A stretch of DNA of 64,000 bases from Yamadazyma tenuis (taxonomy: Eukaryota; Ascomycota; Pichiomycetes; Serinales; Debaryomycetaceae): the NCBI RefSeq assembly GCF_029203305.1, contig NC_089464.1, positions 682,001 through 746,000 of the forward strand, given 5' to 3'. Below are positions 30,050 to 38,745 of this stretch, piece after piece; within the stretch, counting starts at the first letter, position 1; every line of letters begins with the position of its first letter. The notes under the pieces were generated by a model. The model was not told the origin of the DNA. It searched no databases and saw only the letters and a program-made list of their open reading frames with translations. Made by a program: the position numbers and the translations under genes.

Positions 30050-30874
30050 CTACATCTTGTGCTTAATGTCCTTCTGGGCCAATTGCACGAACCGTGATTG
30101 AGGAACCCCTTCAACCCATTTGTAGAGACCCATTACCACTTCTTTGGAGTTGGCAGCATGAATAGCTGGCTCACGGTTTACCTTCAATAGTTCTTTGTTC
30201 AAGAAAATCGATGCCTCATGCAAGTTTTCAAACTGAGCTACAACATCTTTGTAAATCTGGGCATTGAATTCCTCGGTGGAAGCAAACTTGTAGTCATTGT
30301 AAGCCTTATTAACAAAACCAAGACGGGTCAACTCGGGCCCTTGAATTGGGCGAGCAAACAACAATGCTTCAGAAGCTTTACTCCATCCCAATCTCATGAA
30401 TAAAGTGGCAGAAGTAGCCCCTTCACAAACCAATCCCAAATTAGAAAATGGGCATAAAATATAGAACTGGGTGTCATCCTTAACGTAAATCAAGTCACAC
30501 AATGCCACCAAGGCAGCTGACAATCCAATGACAGGTCCATTGACAGCTGCAACTAATACCTTCTTATGATTGTGGAACACATTCGTGATATAAGTATTTC
30601 TAGCCACAAACTTATTCAACCAATAATCATGGCTAAACAAGTCTTCAGTCTTCGCCTGTGAAATTCCTTTATCGCTGAAGTTGGCTCCGGCACTAAAAAA
30701 TCTACCTGTCGACTGAATTATGGTAACAACAGTGCCTTCTTCGTTATCAGCATCTTCAACTGCACGTGCTAATTTCATGTATTGTTCTCCATTCAAAGAG
30801 TTTAACTTATCGGGGATGTTTAAGGTGATGACGACGGTTCTGTCTCTGACTTCGTAGATGATATCTTCAGCCAT
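30050..30874 (-). CDS. ECI1: Peroxisomal delta3,delta2-enoyl-CoA isomerase
   Basis: Eci1 shifts double bonds so that unsaturated fatty acids can enter beta-oxidation in the peroxisome. The 274-aa product is a crotonase-fold protein with GRFFSAGANF and NGPVIGLSAALVALCDL, which form the CoA and oxyanion pocket. Glu151 in NLGLVCEGATS lies where yeast Eci1 has its catalytic glutamate. The C-terminal tripeptide is HKM, a non-canonical but plausible PTS1 (S. cerevisiae Eci1 ends HRL). The start is the ATG at 30874. The upstream region contains a CCGAGG hexamer, the core bound by fungal fatty-acid regulators. Dci1-type paralogues are the alternative identity. Confidence 0.93.
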   Translation of the reverse strand: MAEDIIYEVRDRTVVITLNIPDKLNSLNGEQYMKLARAVEDADNEEGTVVTIIQSTGRFFSAGANFSDKGISQAKTEDLFSHDYWLNKFVARNTYITNVFHNHKKVLVAAVNGPVIGLSAALVALCDLIYVKDDTQFYILCPFSNLGLVCEGATSATLFMRLGWSKASEALLFARPIQGPELTRLGFVNKAYNDYKFASTEEFNAQIYKDVVAQFENLHEASIFLNKELLKVNREPAIHAANSKEVVMGLYKWVEGVPQSRFVQLAQKDIKHKM

Positions 30875-31626
30875 GGTTATAGATTTGGAATTTTTGGGAA
30901 GGTGCGATTAATTGACTTATATACTTGAAGTTTGCGGGGTGTCCAACCGAGGGAAGACTATGAAAAGTCGCATTGGCTGCAAATCAGCTGGGGGTTTTTA
31001 TAACAGAATACTTATAACTCCACTCAGGTTGAGACAGTCATACACAAAGTGTTTGATCCATTCGAGTCCATTCACTAGATTGCACAAGGAAAGTCCCTAA
31101 AACAAATTGGAGGGATATGCTTTACTTTGTCAATGTCATTTCACCACATGCCTCTCTTGCTAATCGCATGGTTAATAAACTCCGAAGAAAACACATTCAG
31201 AGTGAGGTATATTTATGTCAAGAATGTTAGATATAATGGAGGGAACAAATCCTCATCTTCTTAAATCCGGTTTTACAAACTGTTGGTGAACTTGATTTTC
31301 AGGTGCAAAGTAAGTCCCAAATTTTGATTTGTAATCTCATATTCGTAAATATGTTAGTTGGTCGAGTCTGAGACAGCCAAATTAATATACGACCATATTG
31401 AAGCGGTACAATCTCAGATATAACACCCAAACAACATAACCAGGTGTTAACTCACCCTTAGGGTGTAATCCAACTTTCCCTGGCCCATTCGGTTGGTTGG
31501 TACACTATTTGGTTTCGCACTCCCCATACTTTTATCCCGACTAAAGATACAAACACTACAGTGACAACTTTGAACACGACTGCGGTTTCATCAATACATC
31601 TAGAGACTCGGTGAAATATCTTTGTT
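30875..31626. other. Divergent intergenic region, ECI1 / 31.6-kb gene
   Basis: A 752-bp upstream region shared by ECI1 and the gene on the plus strand. It holds CCGAGG at 30947 and a small palindrome CACCC-TTA-GGGTG near 31456. No RNA gene was recognised. Confidence 0.5.
30947..30952 (-). promoter_or_regulatory. CCTCGG fatty-acid response element candidate
   Basis: CCGAGG (CCTCGG on the gene strand) lies about 73 bp upstream of the ECI1 ATG. CCTCGG is the core recognised by the Ctf1/FarA family that induces beta-oxidation genes in Candida and filamentous fungi. The site fits the function of ECI1, but one hexamer is weak evidence. Confidence 0.4.
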
Positions 31627-33288
31627 ATGCAATTCATACAACCACTGAGTATTTCTCCAGTGCACTATGACACCTCCAGAGCGAGCGTTGACTTTCTTTC
31701 TAGTCCTGATAATGCCAGTTATAAAGACAACTTGTTTAACTTTAACGTGCCCATCTTCCAGATTGAATCCGTTCATTACATTTTGCTCAAGGATTTGGCA
31801 GAAACTTGGAATTATCCTTCTGCTTACCAATTGATGGGAAAGCTATTGAAGAATACCAGCATGAATAAGCAAGATTTTTTGAAAACGAATAAACAACTCA
31901 ACGAGTCTCTTGTTGAAGGGAGCCTTATTAAGGATGTTAAGATCAGTTATTTCTATGTTAAATTGGACTCAATTTATCAGCTTGTTGGAAACAAGGATGT
32001 ATTTTTCACGGACGAAGAGGAGGATGACATAGTATCAGAGTCTAAGTCTTTCGGCGACTTTAACGAAGACAAAATTACCGTGAGCCAAGTATTTCCTTCT
32101 TATGGGTTTGTTAATTCTTCAATAGACTTAAGGCATTCCACTTTCAACTGCTTGACTAATTTGTCCAAATACAATTATTACAAGTCAGTGGAGAACTTCA
32201 GATTCTTACCACATTCAAAGCTACTACCCCTGGAATTGGAAAACTTGTACAACGTGAACGACTACTCCAAATTAGAACTCAATAAACCGGATGTAATTGT
32301 CAATAACATCAAACGGAGAAAACCTTTAGGAAAACCCAGAAAGAATGCCATCAATATTGACCCAAATTCTTTGGAGCTTAAGGATACTGTTATTCCTGGA
32401 CAGGGTTTTATTCAAGAGTTCAATATCAACCATGTTTGTAAAGTTCCAAACTACTATATCACGAACAACCTGCAGGTTCTTACTTCTAATTCTTCCAGCA
32501 GTGCTTCGTTGTTGAATAACTTGAATGCGAGCTTTCTTAACCTCCCCAAGAAAAATGATTCCAAGTTAGCCAGAAATTTGTCTCAGTTGGCATTTAATAA
32601 TGATTATGAAAACTTCAACTATACCAAGTACTTTTACACCAAGACATACAGAGGCCCAGGAAGTGGTAATTATAAAGATGCTTCGCTTGTCAATAGAATC
32701 AATAAAATTCCTGTACATCAGGACTTTTATAAAGTTTCAAGCAAAAGGCATTTGAAGGACTCCAATAAGAAAAGATATAAATTACATTTGAAAGGCTTAA
32801 CCCATGAGAAGTTTAACAAGGCTTATGTTGACCACATTTTAAGAGGACAGAGAAAGCAGGTAGAAGATCATGAAAATATGGAAATGTTACATAATACATT
32901 GCAATTCAATCTATTGATTAATACTTACCGGGATATTTCATTCGATACTTGGAGTAACTACTTCAAATTCAAATTCATTGATTTTGAGCAGTTGGTGGAA
33001 TCCAAACATGATAGTGAGGAGTCTATTAGACAGCCCTCTACTTATGGTGGAGTTGGTTCAAAGCATCTCCTAAAAAGATTCAGCTTACCACAAGATTACA
33101 ACGAAATAATCAGAAGAATGCCACTTGAATTTCGTGAAGACATAAAAAACCCCTTATATTTCAACATGAAGACATCTGAGTCCAATAATTCCCAAATGTT
33201 GACCAATATTGATATCATTAAGTTACCGAATGCGAATATAATAGGTTGGGATAACTTAAAAAAGTATCTGGATAATCGGGATACCTAA
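31627..33288 (+). CDS. Nuclear-type protein, possible Rsc7/Swp82-like chromatin-remodelling subunit
   Basis: The 553-aa product starts at an ATG and has no transmembrane segment or signal. Its N-terminal region (about 35-135) reads like a divergent version of the conserved domain shared by Rsc7/Npl6 and Swp82: a VPIF strand, an LAETWNYPSAYQLMGKLL helix, and a QLNESLVEGSLI stretch followed by an aromatic helix and an acidic patch. The rest is basic and rich in Asn, Lys and Tyr. The match is by eye and weak, so SWI/SNF or RSC membership is only a suggestion. Stops of this gene and the SIC1 homologue are 9 bp apart. Confidence 0.85.
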   Translation: MQFIQPLSISPVHYDTSRASVDFLSSPDNASYKDNLFNFNVPIFQIESVHYILLKDLAETWNYPSAYQLMGKLLKNTSMNKQDFLKTNKQLNESLVEGSLIKDVKISYFYVKLDSIYQLVGNKDVFFTDEEEDDIVSESKSFGDFNEDKITVSQVFPSYGFVNSSIDLRHSTFNCLTNLSKYNYYKSVENFRFLPHSKLLPLELENLYNVNDYSKLELNKPDVIVNNIKRRKPLGKPRKNAINIDPNSLELKDTVIPGQGFIQEFNINHVCKVPNYYITNNLQVLTSNSSSSASLLNNLNASFLNLPKKNDSKLARNLSQLAFNNDYENFNYTKYFYTKTYRGPGSGNYKDASLVNRINKIPVHQDFYKVSSKRHLKDSNKKRYKLHLKGLTHEKFNKAYVDHILRGQRKQVEDHENMEMLHNTLQFNLLINTYRDISFDTWSNYFKFKFIDFEQLVESKHDSEESIRQPSTYGGVGSKHLLKRFSLPQDYNEIIRRMPLEFREDIKNPLYFNMKTSESNNSQMLTNIDIIKLPNANIIGWDNLKKYLDNRDT

Positions 33289-33297
33289 CTTCAAGCT

Positions 33298-33909
33298 TTA
33301 GTCCTTGAAGATTTCAAAATCATCAGTCAGATTATTTAGGTTCTGTAGTTTAAAATTCAACAGTATCTCCTTAGTAAATAGTCTTTTTGGCTTTATCCTT
33401 TGTTCTGACTGGGTTAATTTTTTAATTACCTTTTTTCCAGATTTATCAATATACTCATTGTATTTGGAGTAGTCCACACCTTCATGCTGTTTATGAAGCT
33501 TGATAGCCTCCTGTTTTGTGCTTATGAACGGGTTGGTTATAGCACCATCACTTAGATCATCTACCATGTTAGCCAAATTGCCATCCTCGTCATCTCCATC
33601 TTCACTGGTGTCTGTTGGTGTCTTTTTAGACTTATTCCATTGCTTAATCATTTCATCATCAATAAGTTGCGACATGGGCGTCGATGGTTCGAGTTTGGTC
33701 TTTTCATTCATCAAAAGGGTTCCGATATTTCGTATGCGAGTGCTCTTTCTAGTATCAAGTTTAATTATTTTATTTGTCTTCAAAGATTCAGGGGTTGGAG
33801 GGCATACCACAGGATGAGTCTTTAGTTTAGGAAACTCTTGTCTTATGGGTGAATTGGGCATATCGCAATCGGAAGGTGTCTTATGCATATTTGAGGGATG
33901 ATGGACCAT
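33298..33909 (-). CDS. SIC1: Sic1-type CDK inhibitor (Sol1-like)
   Basis: Sic1 inhibits Clb-Cdc28 until multisite phosphorylation triggers its SCF-dependent destruction at G1/S. The 203-aa product has several CDK-type sites in the N-terminal half (KTPSD, NSPIR, PPTPES, PSTPMS, KTPTD). Its C-terminal block closely follows the inhibitory domain of Sic1: NPF, then a Tyr-rich linker, YIDKSGKKVIKKLT and KPKRLF. It is shorter than S. cerevisiae Sic1 (284 aa). The open frame continues upstream but the first ATG is at 33909 (MVHHPSNMHKTP). The Candida counterpart is called SOL1. The C-terminal motif gives good support despite low overall conservation. Confidence 0.85.
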   Translation of the reverse strand: MVHHPSNMHKTPSDCDMPNSPIRQEFPKLKTHPVVCPPTPESLKTNKIIKLDTRKSTRIRNIGTLLMNEKTKLEPSTPMSQLIDDEMIKQWNKSKKTPTDTSEDGDDEDGNLANMVDDLSDGAITNPFISTKQEAIKLHKQHEGVDYSKYNEYIDKSGKKVIKKLTQSEQRIKPKRLFTKEILLNFKLQNLNNLTDDFEIFKD

Positions 33910-34563
33910 TGACCGCAAATATAGAAATGAGTTTTTTTGTAAAAAAGACGACAACACGATAAGATGTACTGGCTGGATTTACAAATTAGGAAGTGTAATG
34001 AGAAATTTTTTTTTATTCATGAGGCTGGTTGATAATTGAGTTCGGAGGATAAATTAAGGAGAAAAGATAATTGTACTACAGGGACTGATACACCATGCTT
34101 CACATCGACCTATCAACCTCACCTTCATTAATAACACACGTCTAACTACAACTATTTCCTACGTATTTGACTGCTCATCACCTTCATACCAATTGAAAAC
34201 ACGAGTTCTTTTAAAATCCCAAGACGTGTAAATAATAGTATCGCCTTCAAAAATGCCACTTTAGTTAAAAGGAGCAATTTATAAGGTGTTACTGGCGCTT
34301 GTAGTAATGACAAACTACTCACGAATCAACCTTTATCAATTTTTTTGTTTCACCATAGTAAAAGCATGCTCTTTGGTCAGGGTACTACTCCTGTCCCCAA
34401 ATGAGATTGAGAATAAATTCTGTACCCTTGAAGCATGCATTTTGTGTGTATTGTTAAAAATCCGCTACGGTAAAGAAAATGTGTACCTGAGCAAAAATAG
34501 AACGCGACCGAGATCAAAATTAATATTTCCAATCCAAAACACTGTTAAACGAACGTCTAAATC
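33910..34563. other. Divergent intergenic region, SIC1 / RGD2
   Basis: A 654-bp AT-rich region between two divergent starts, including a T9 run near 34007. No gene, RNA or repeat was recognised; short open frames here overlap the RGD2 start and look random. Confidence 0.5.
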
Positions 34564-37203
34564 ATGAGTTTTACCGATAGCTTCTGGACACTGGAATATA
34601 ATACTGGCTGTAGAGTATTATTTGATCAGTTGTATGAGGGAGTCAAGGAAAATGAGGCTTTTATTAAATTGTTTGAGAAGAGACTGGAGCTGGAGAGCAT
34701 TTATGGTAACCTTTTGAATTCCATAAACTTAACCCCTGGTTCCAGCAAGAGAATGAATGATGATAACTATGTCTCCAGCATAAAAAATGCATACAGTAAG
34801 ATAAACGAGAATTTTGTTGGTCAAGGAAACTATCACGTTGAATTGAGTGAAAGCATAGACTCCAGAGTTATCAGTCCTTTTTCAAAATGGTGTAAGGAAC
34901 ACAAAGAGAGAGTTGAATATTCCGATTCTGTGTTATCTGAGAAATACAAAGCATTCAAAACTTATAAGCTCAACTTGGAGAAGGTACAGAAGAAGTATTT
35001 CAACAAGTGTAGAATTTTGGAAGACTTTAAGAACCATTTGGATGAAGACGAATTATCTTCAGGTATCGAAAATTTGCTGTCAAACATCAGCAGGAGTACT
35101 GATGATGAAAATGATAAGGACGACTTTTTAGGAGAAGTTTACAAGTTTGGAGATTTATCTTTTGATGAAGCAAATTTGAAACAATTGCTCAAGGATTTGA
35201 TCAAGAACATTGATATAAAGGATCACAAAGTGGCTATTTTAGGTACTTATAACAATGTATCCAGTGGCTCATCAATTACTCAATGGTTATTGAAAAATGT
35301 TCCGGGGTTGCAGAATGACTTTGATAAGGTGGAAGGTTTTGGCCAAGATTTGATAAATCATGGCTTTATTAGACTTATAGGTACAATCAACAATAACAAG
35401 AATTTCATTAATTCTTCTCAATTTTACTATCAATGGAAACCAAAGACATTTGATTTGATTGGTTACGATAACACGGATGAAGTATTGTCTAGATCTTCAT
35501 CGGTTATACAACAAAAGACCCAAATCTCCGATTATTTTGAAGATATGAAGCAAGTCATTGGCGTAAACTCTGTTGACTTTAACGATAAAGGCCAATATAT
35601 CAAGATCAGTCAAGAAGTCAATTACTTGGACCAAAAATATTACCAGATGGTGTTAGAGTTGGACAAATTGAGATGTAATTTGGAAGAGTTGATAATGGAC
35701 CATTTGTCATTTATGGAGAAATGCGAGTTTGATAGACTTAAAGCTATCAGAAAAGTATTATTTGACTTTTTGAAAGTCTTTCAAGAAGCTTTTAAAGATA
35801 ACAAGACTTTTTTGGATGAATTGCTGATTTTAGAAGAAACCATAAACCCAGTGAATGACTTGAAATTCTTCATTGAAAACTTCAAAATAGGAAAGTTCAA
35901 ACCTACAGTTGTTTTATACGACAATTACTACAACTCCAATGTGAACCAAAGTTTTGGGGTTGACTTGACCATTAAGTCTAGATTAGATAAGAAAGTTGTT
36001 CCTATCTTGGTTCAATGTTGCTTATCACATTTGGACCGTGTTTATCCTGATGTGATTAACGATGAAGAAAGGATCAATCTTTGGGAGAAACCAGTATCAT
36101 TAAGCAATATTCATGGTTTGAGATTCAAATTAAATCATCTCAATACAACTGAAGAAATAACGGAAGTTTTGAAAAAGCAACATCCTTTAATCATAACCAA
36201 CTTGTTGAAATTATATTTATTAGAATTGCCTGACTCTTTGATATCGAGCAGTTATTTTGAAATCATCAAGTCATTGTACACCAACTACCCAATCAACACC
36301 AACGATGAGCTGATTGACAACCTGAGAATCAATGGGTTACAAAATGTATTAGTAGAGATGCCAAAATGTAATTTGGCAACTTTGGATGCAATTTTGACCC
36401 ATTTAAACAGATTGGTTCAAATCATAGGAAAGAAAGATCCTGAATTAGCTGGAGACTTCAAGGTTAAGTTGTCAAAAGAATTCTCCTCTATTTTGATTAT
36501 ACCTAAGCACCATGGACACTTTTTGGCTGACAATTTTCAATTCAACTTGATGGTGGATCTCTTCAACAATAAGGAAATCATTTTCAAGGAGTTAAGAAGA
36601 AACAATTCAGGAAATGATAGATCTGGTGACTCCATAAGAAAGAAGAAGAAAGCACAAATGAATAGTCAAGAATCTAACAAAAGCAACCTCCCTTCGGTAC
36701 CTGTTAAGAATGAAGTCATAAGGTTGGATGATTATGATGACGTTTCAAACATAACATCTGACCTTGATACCGCTTCATTATCTAAAGTTCACACTCCATC
36801 CAAAAATTTCTCTACCGACTCCTTTGAAACCGAAAAGGAGAATCAAAGGGATGCGATTCAGCGAGCCCCTGTCACCCCAAAACCCATAGAAAAAGATGCA
36901 CCTCTGACCCCCAAGTCGTCAGCTACAACTCCTGGCTTGAGAAGATCAAACTCACCTAACAAAAAATCATTGAACTCTTATTTGGACAAAGGCACCAGAT
37001 CCACCGCCAAACAGACATCTACACCAATAGTGTCTTCCTTGCCAGCTAAAAAAGATATTAATTTATCCGAATTGGGTCAACCTAAGTTCGCTCCATCGCT
37101 TGGAAGGAGACCTTCAGTAAAGGATTTGGCACAACAGTTCGATAGTCCATCTACATCCCCAACGCCGAAGTCTTCCGCATCTTCTGCCAAATCATTAAGT
37201 TAA
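34564..37203 (+). CDS. RGD2: F-BAR / DEP / RhoGAP protein Rgd2
   Basis: Rgd2 is a GTPase-activating protein for Cdc42 and Rho5 that acts at sites of polarised growth. The 879-aa product begins MSFTDSFWTLEY and shows, in order, an F-BAR coiled-coil N-terminal part, a DEP-like insert around residues 220-300 (ITQWLLKNVPG), the second F-BAR half, and a RhoGAP domain (about 460-680). The RhoGAP has ELPDSLISSSYF and the PKCNLATLDAILTHLNRL helix. A disordered Ser/Thr/Pro tail with many SP/TP sites follows. It is longer than S. cerevisiae Rgd2 (714 aa), mainly through this tail. CTG codons in the RhoGAP part are better read as Ser. Confidence 0.93.
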   Translation: MSFTDSFWTLEYNTGCRVLFDQLYEGVKENEAFIKLFEKRLELESIYGNLLNSINLTPGSSKRMNDDNYVSSIKNAYSKINENFVGQGNYHVELSESIDSRVISPFSKWCKEHKERVEYSDSVLSEKYKAFKTYKLNLEKVQKKYFNKCRILEDFKNHLDEDELSSGIENLLSNISRSTDDENDKDDFLGEVYKFGDLSFDEANLKQLLKDLIKNIDIKDHKVAILGTYNNVSSGSSITQWLLKNVPGLQNDFDKVEGFGQDLINHGFIRLIGTINNNKNFINSSQFYYQWKPKTFDLIGYDNTDEVLSRSSSVIQQKTQISDYFEDMKQVIGVNSVDFNDKGQYIKISQEVNYLDQKYYQMVLELDKLRCNLEELIMDHLSFMEKCEFDRLKAIRKVLFDFLKVFQEAFKDNKTFLDELLILEETINPVNDLKFFIENFKIGKFKPTVVLYDNYYNSNVNQSFGVDLTIKSRLDKKVVPILVQCCLSHLDRVYPDVINDEERINLWEKPVSLSNIHGLRFKLNHLNTTEEITEVLKKQHPLIITNLLKLYLLELPDSLISSSYFEIIKSLYTNYPINTNDELIDNLRINGLQNVLVEMPKCNLATLDAILTHLNRLVQIIGKKDPELAGDFKVKLSKEFSSILIIPKHHGHFLADNFQFNLMVDLFNNKEIIFKELRRNNSGNDRSGDSIRKKKKAQMNSQESNKSNLPSVPVKNEVIRLDDYDDVSNITSDLDTASLSKVHTPSKNFSTDSFETEKENQRDAIQRAPVTPKPIEKDAPLTPKSSATTPGLRRSNSPNKKSLNSYLDKGTRSTAKQTSTPIVSSLPAKKDINLSELGQPKFAPSLGRRPSVKDLAQQFDSPSTSPTPKSSASSAKSLS

Positions 37204-37267
37204 ATGCTATAGACATGTTGTAGACTGTATTATGGCAACTATATTACGATTTCAATATATATATATC

Positions 37268-38614
37268 CTACAATAACTTGGAATGCTTGACGTCATGTCT
37301 CAATCTGTAAACGAAGATGACCAACACCAATACAACAATAGTTATGGTGATCAACAACCACCTTATAATTGATGTGGAAGTGTCATGGGTGTTGATTTTT
37401 TGGGCGTTGGATGATTCATATCGTAATTCTTTATGGTTGGCCATCAACAAGTCAACCTTTTTGCCTAACTCATCGATGGTAAATTGCTGTTCTCTAACTT
37501 CGCCAATAACTTTTTGGTTTAAACTGGAGATAGATTCTAACAATTCAACATACTGGCTTGATATAGAACTCTTAAATTCATCAAATGGATATGTAACAGG
37601 CTCTTCCTTGGTGTTTTGAATGTCCTTGAGGGTTAATTGAACTGATTGAAGTTGAGTTTGTATCAAACTGTTCTGCACAATCAACTCATTTATCTTCTCA
37701 AAGTCAAAAGACGAAGAACTTATTTGTTGCTGTTGTGTTTGTCCCTCTATGTCTTCCTTTAATTTCCTGCTTCTCTCCATTAATGACTCTCTAATTTGAG
37801 CAGGAGAAACTTCATCATTTGTTTCTTGTTTCACAACCGTTTGTACTGCAACCTTCAATTCACCGTCACTCATCAAACCGTGGTCATCGATAGCATCTTC
37901 TGTCAAATGATCCCATACATTCAACTTCAAGACTTCGAATACTTCCTCACTTGCAGGACTGACATAACCAGCAAAACCAATATGGAATTTTCCTGAAGGA
38001 ATATTGATCTTCTCAGTTCTGAAACACAAGTTATTGTCAATCTGGACCTTGAATACGTTGTTTTTTCTAGAATAAGAGACTCTCACATTGAATGGTACAC
38101 CAGAATTTAAAAAGGAAAACTCACAGTTCCCAATAGTTTCCTCTAGGTCATTTTCAATCTTCTTGGAATTATCATTAGCGTATATCTTCAACCCTTCTTT
38201 GCCCTTATTGTTCAACAAGAATTGAAATCCATCAAAACTTAAGGGGCCTCCAAAATTTGAAACATCTTTAGTATTTGGGGCTTCAACCAAGAACAACGAT
38301 AATCCATTAGAGTCGGTGAATCTCAAATCGGTAGTGGCACCTGTAGACCTAAACACAAACTCAATGGTCCATTCATCATCAGGGTTTGGTAAAACATCCG
38401 TAGACCAGATGGATCCACCTAATTTCCCAATTAGCATTCTTCCAGTCTCCACCTTTATGTTGTTGAAAAAGGACCATGATTTTTCAAGACCAAATATATC
38501 TTCAAGATCTATCAAATTTGGAAATGATAATGAAATGGGATCAGTGGAATGCCCAAGGACGAGGTTCCCCCATAAACATATCAAGCTCGATATGAAAAAT
38601 GCTTTTATTATCAT
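37268..38614 (-). CDS. EMP47: L-type lectin cargo receptor Emp46/Emp47
   Basis: Emp46/Emp47 are ERGIC-53-like receptors that cycle between ER and Golgi and carry glycoproteins. From the ATG at 38614 the product is 448 aa with a clear signal peptide (MIIKAFFISSLICLWGNLVLG). A luminal L-type lectin domain (about 25-250) follows with SWSFFNNIKVETGRMLIGK and LSFDGFQFLLNNKG. Next come a coiled-coil stalk (about 280-410), one transmembrane segment (WLLITITIVVLVLVIFVY) and a short cytosolic tail ending KHSKLL. The tail lacks the full dilysine signal of Emp47 but keeps the final LL. An upstream in-frame ATG at 38704 would add 30 residues in front of the signal peptide and is less likely. Confidence 0.93.
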   Translation of the reverse strand: MIIKAFFISSLICLWGNLVLGHSTDPISLSFPNLIDLEDIFGLEKSWSFFNNIKVETGRMLIGKLGGSIWSTDVLPNPDDEWTIEFVFRSTGATTDLRFTDSNGLSLFLVEAPNTKDVSNFGGPLSFDGFQFLLNNKGKEGLKIYANDNSKKIENDLEETIGNCEFSFLNSGVPFNVRVSYSRKNNVFKVQIDNNLCFRTEKINIPSGKFHIGFAGYVSPASEEVFEVLKLNVWDHLTEDAIDDHGLMSDGELKVAVQTVVKQETNDEVSPAQIRESLMERSRKLKEDIEGQTQQQQISSSSFDFEKINELIVQNSLIQTQLQSVQLTLKDIQNTKEEPVTYPFDEFKSSISSQYVELLESISSLNQKVIGEVREQQFTIDELGKKVDLLMANHKELRYESSNAQKINTHDTSTSIIRWLLITITIVVLVLVIFVYRLRHDVKHSKLL

Positions 38615-38745
38615 CGTAAAACTTGCTTGATAAAATAATTTGTTCCTGATCTTAGCTGGTCGCGATTCAGAGACATGCGCATCTGCGTTTTTGGCTCTAT
38701 GCATGTTCTATACTTTGCAACTATAATACAATATACATGTGGATG

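Noticed and set aside
34286..34567. Plus-strand frame of 93 codons overlapping the RGD2 start
   Set aside because: It overlaps the RGD2 ATG in another frame and has random composition; its lies in the RGD2 promoter.
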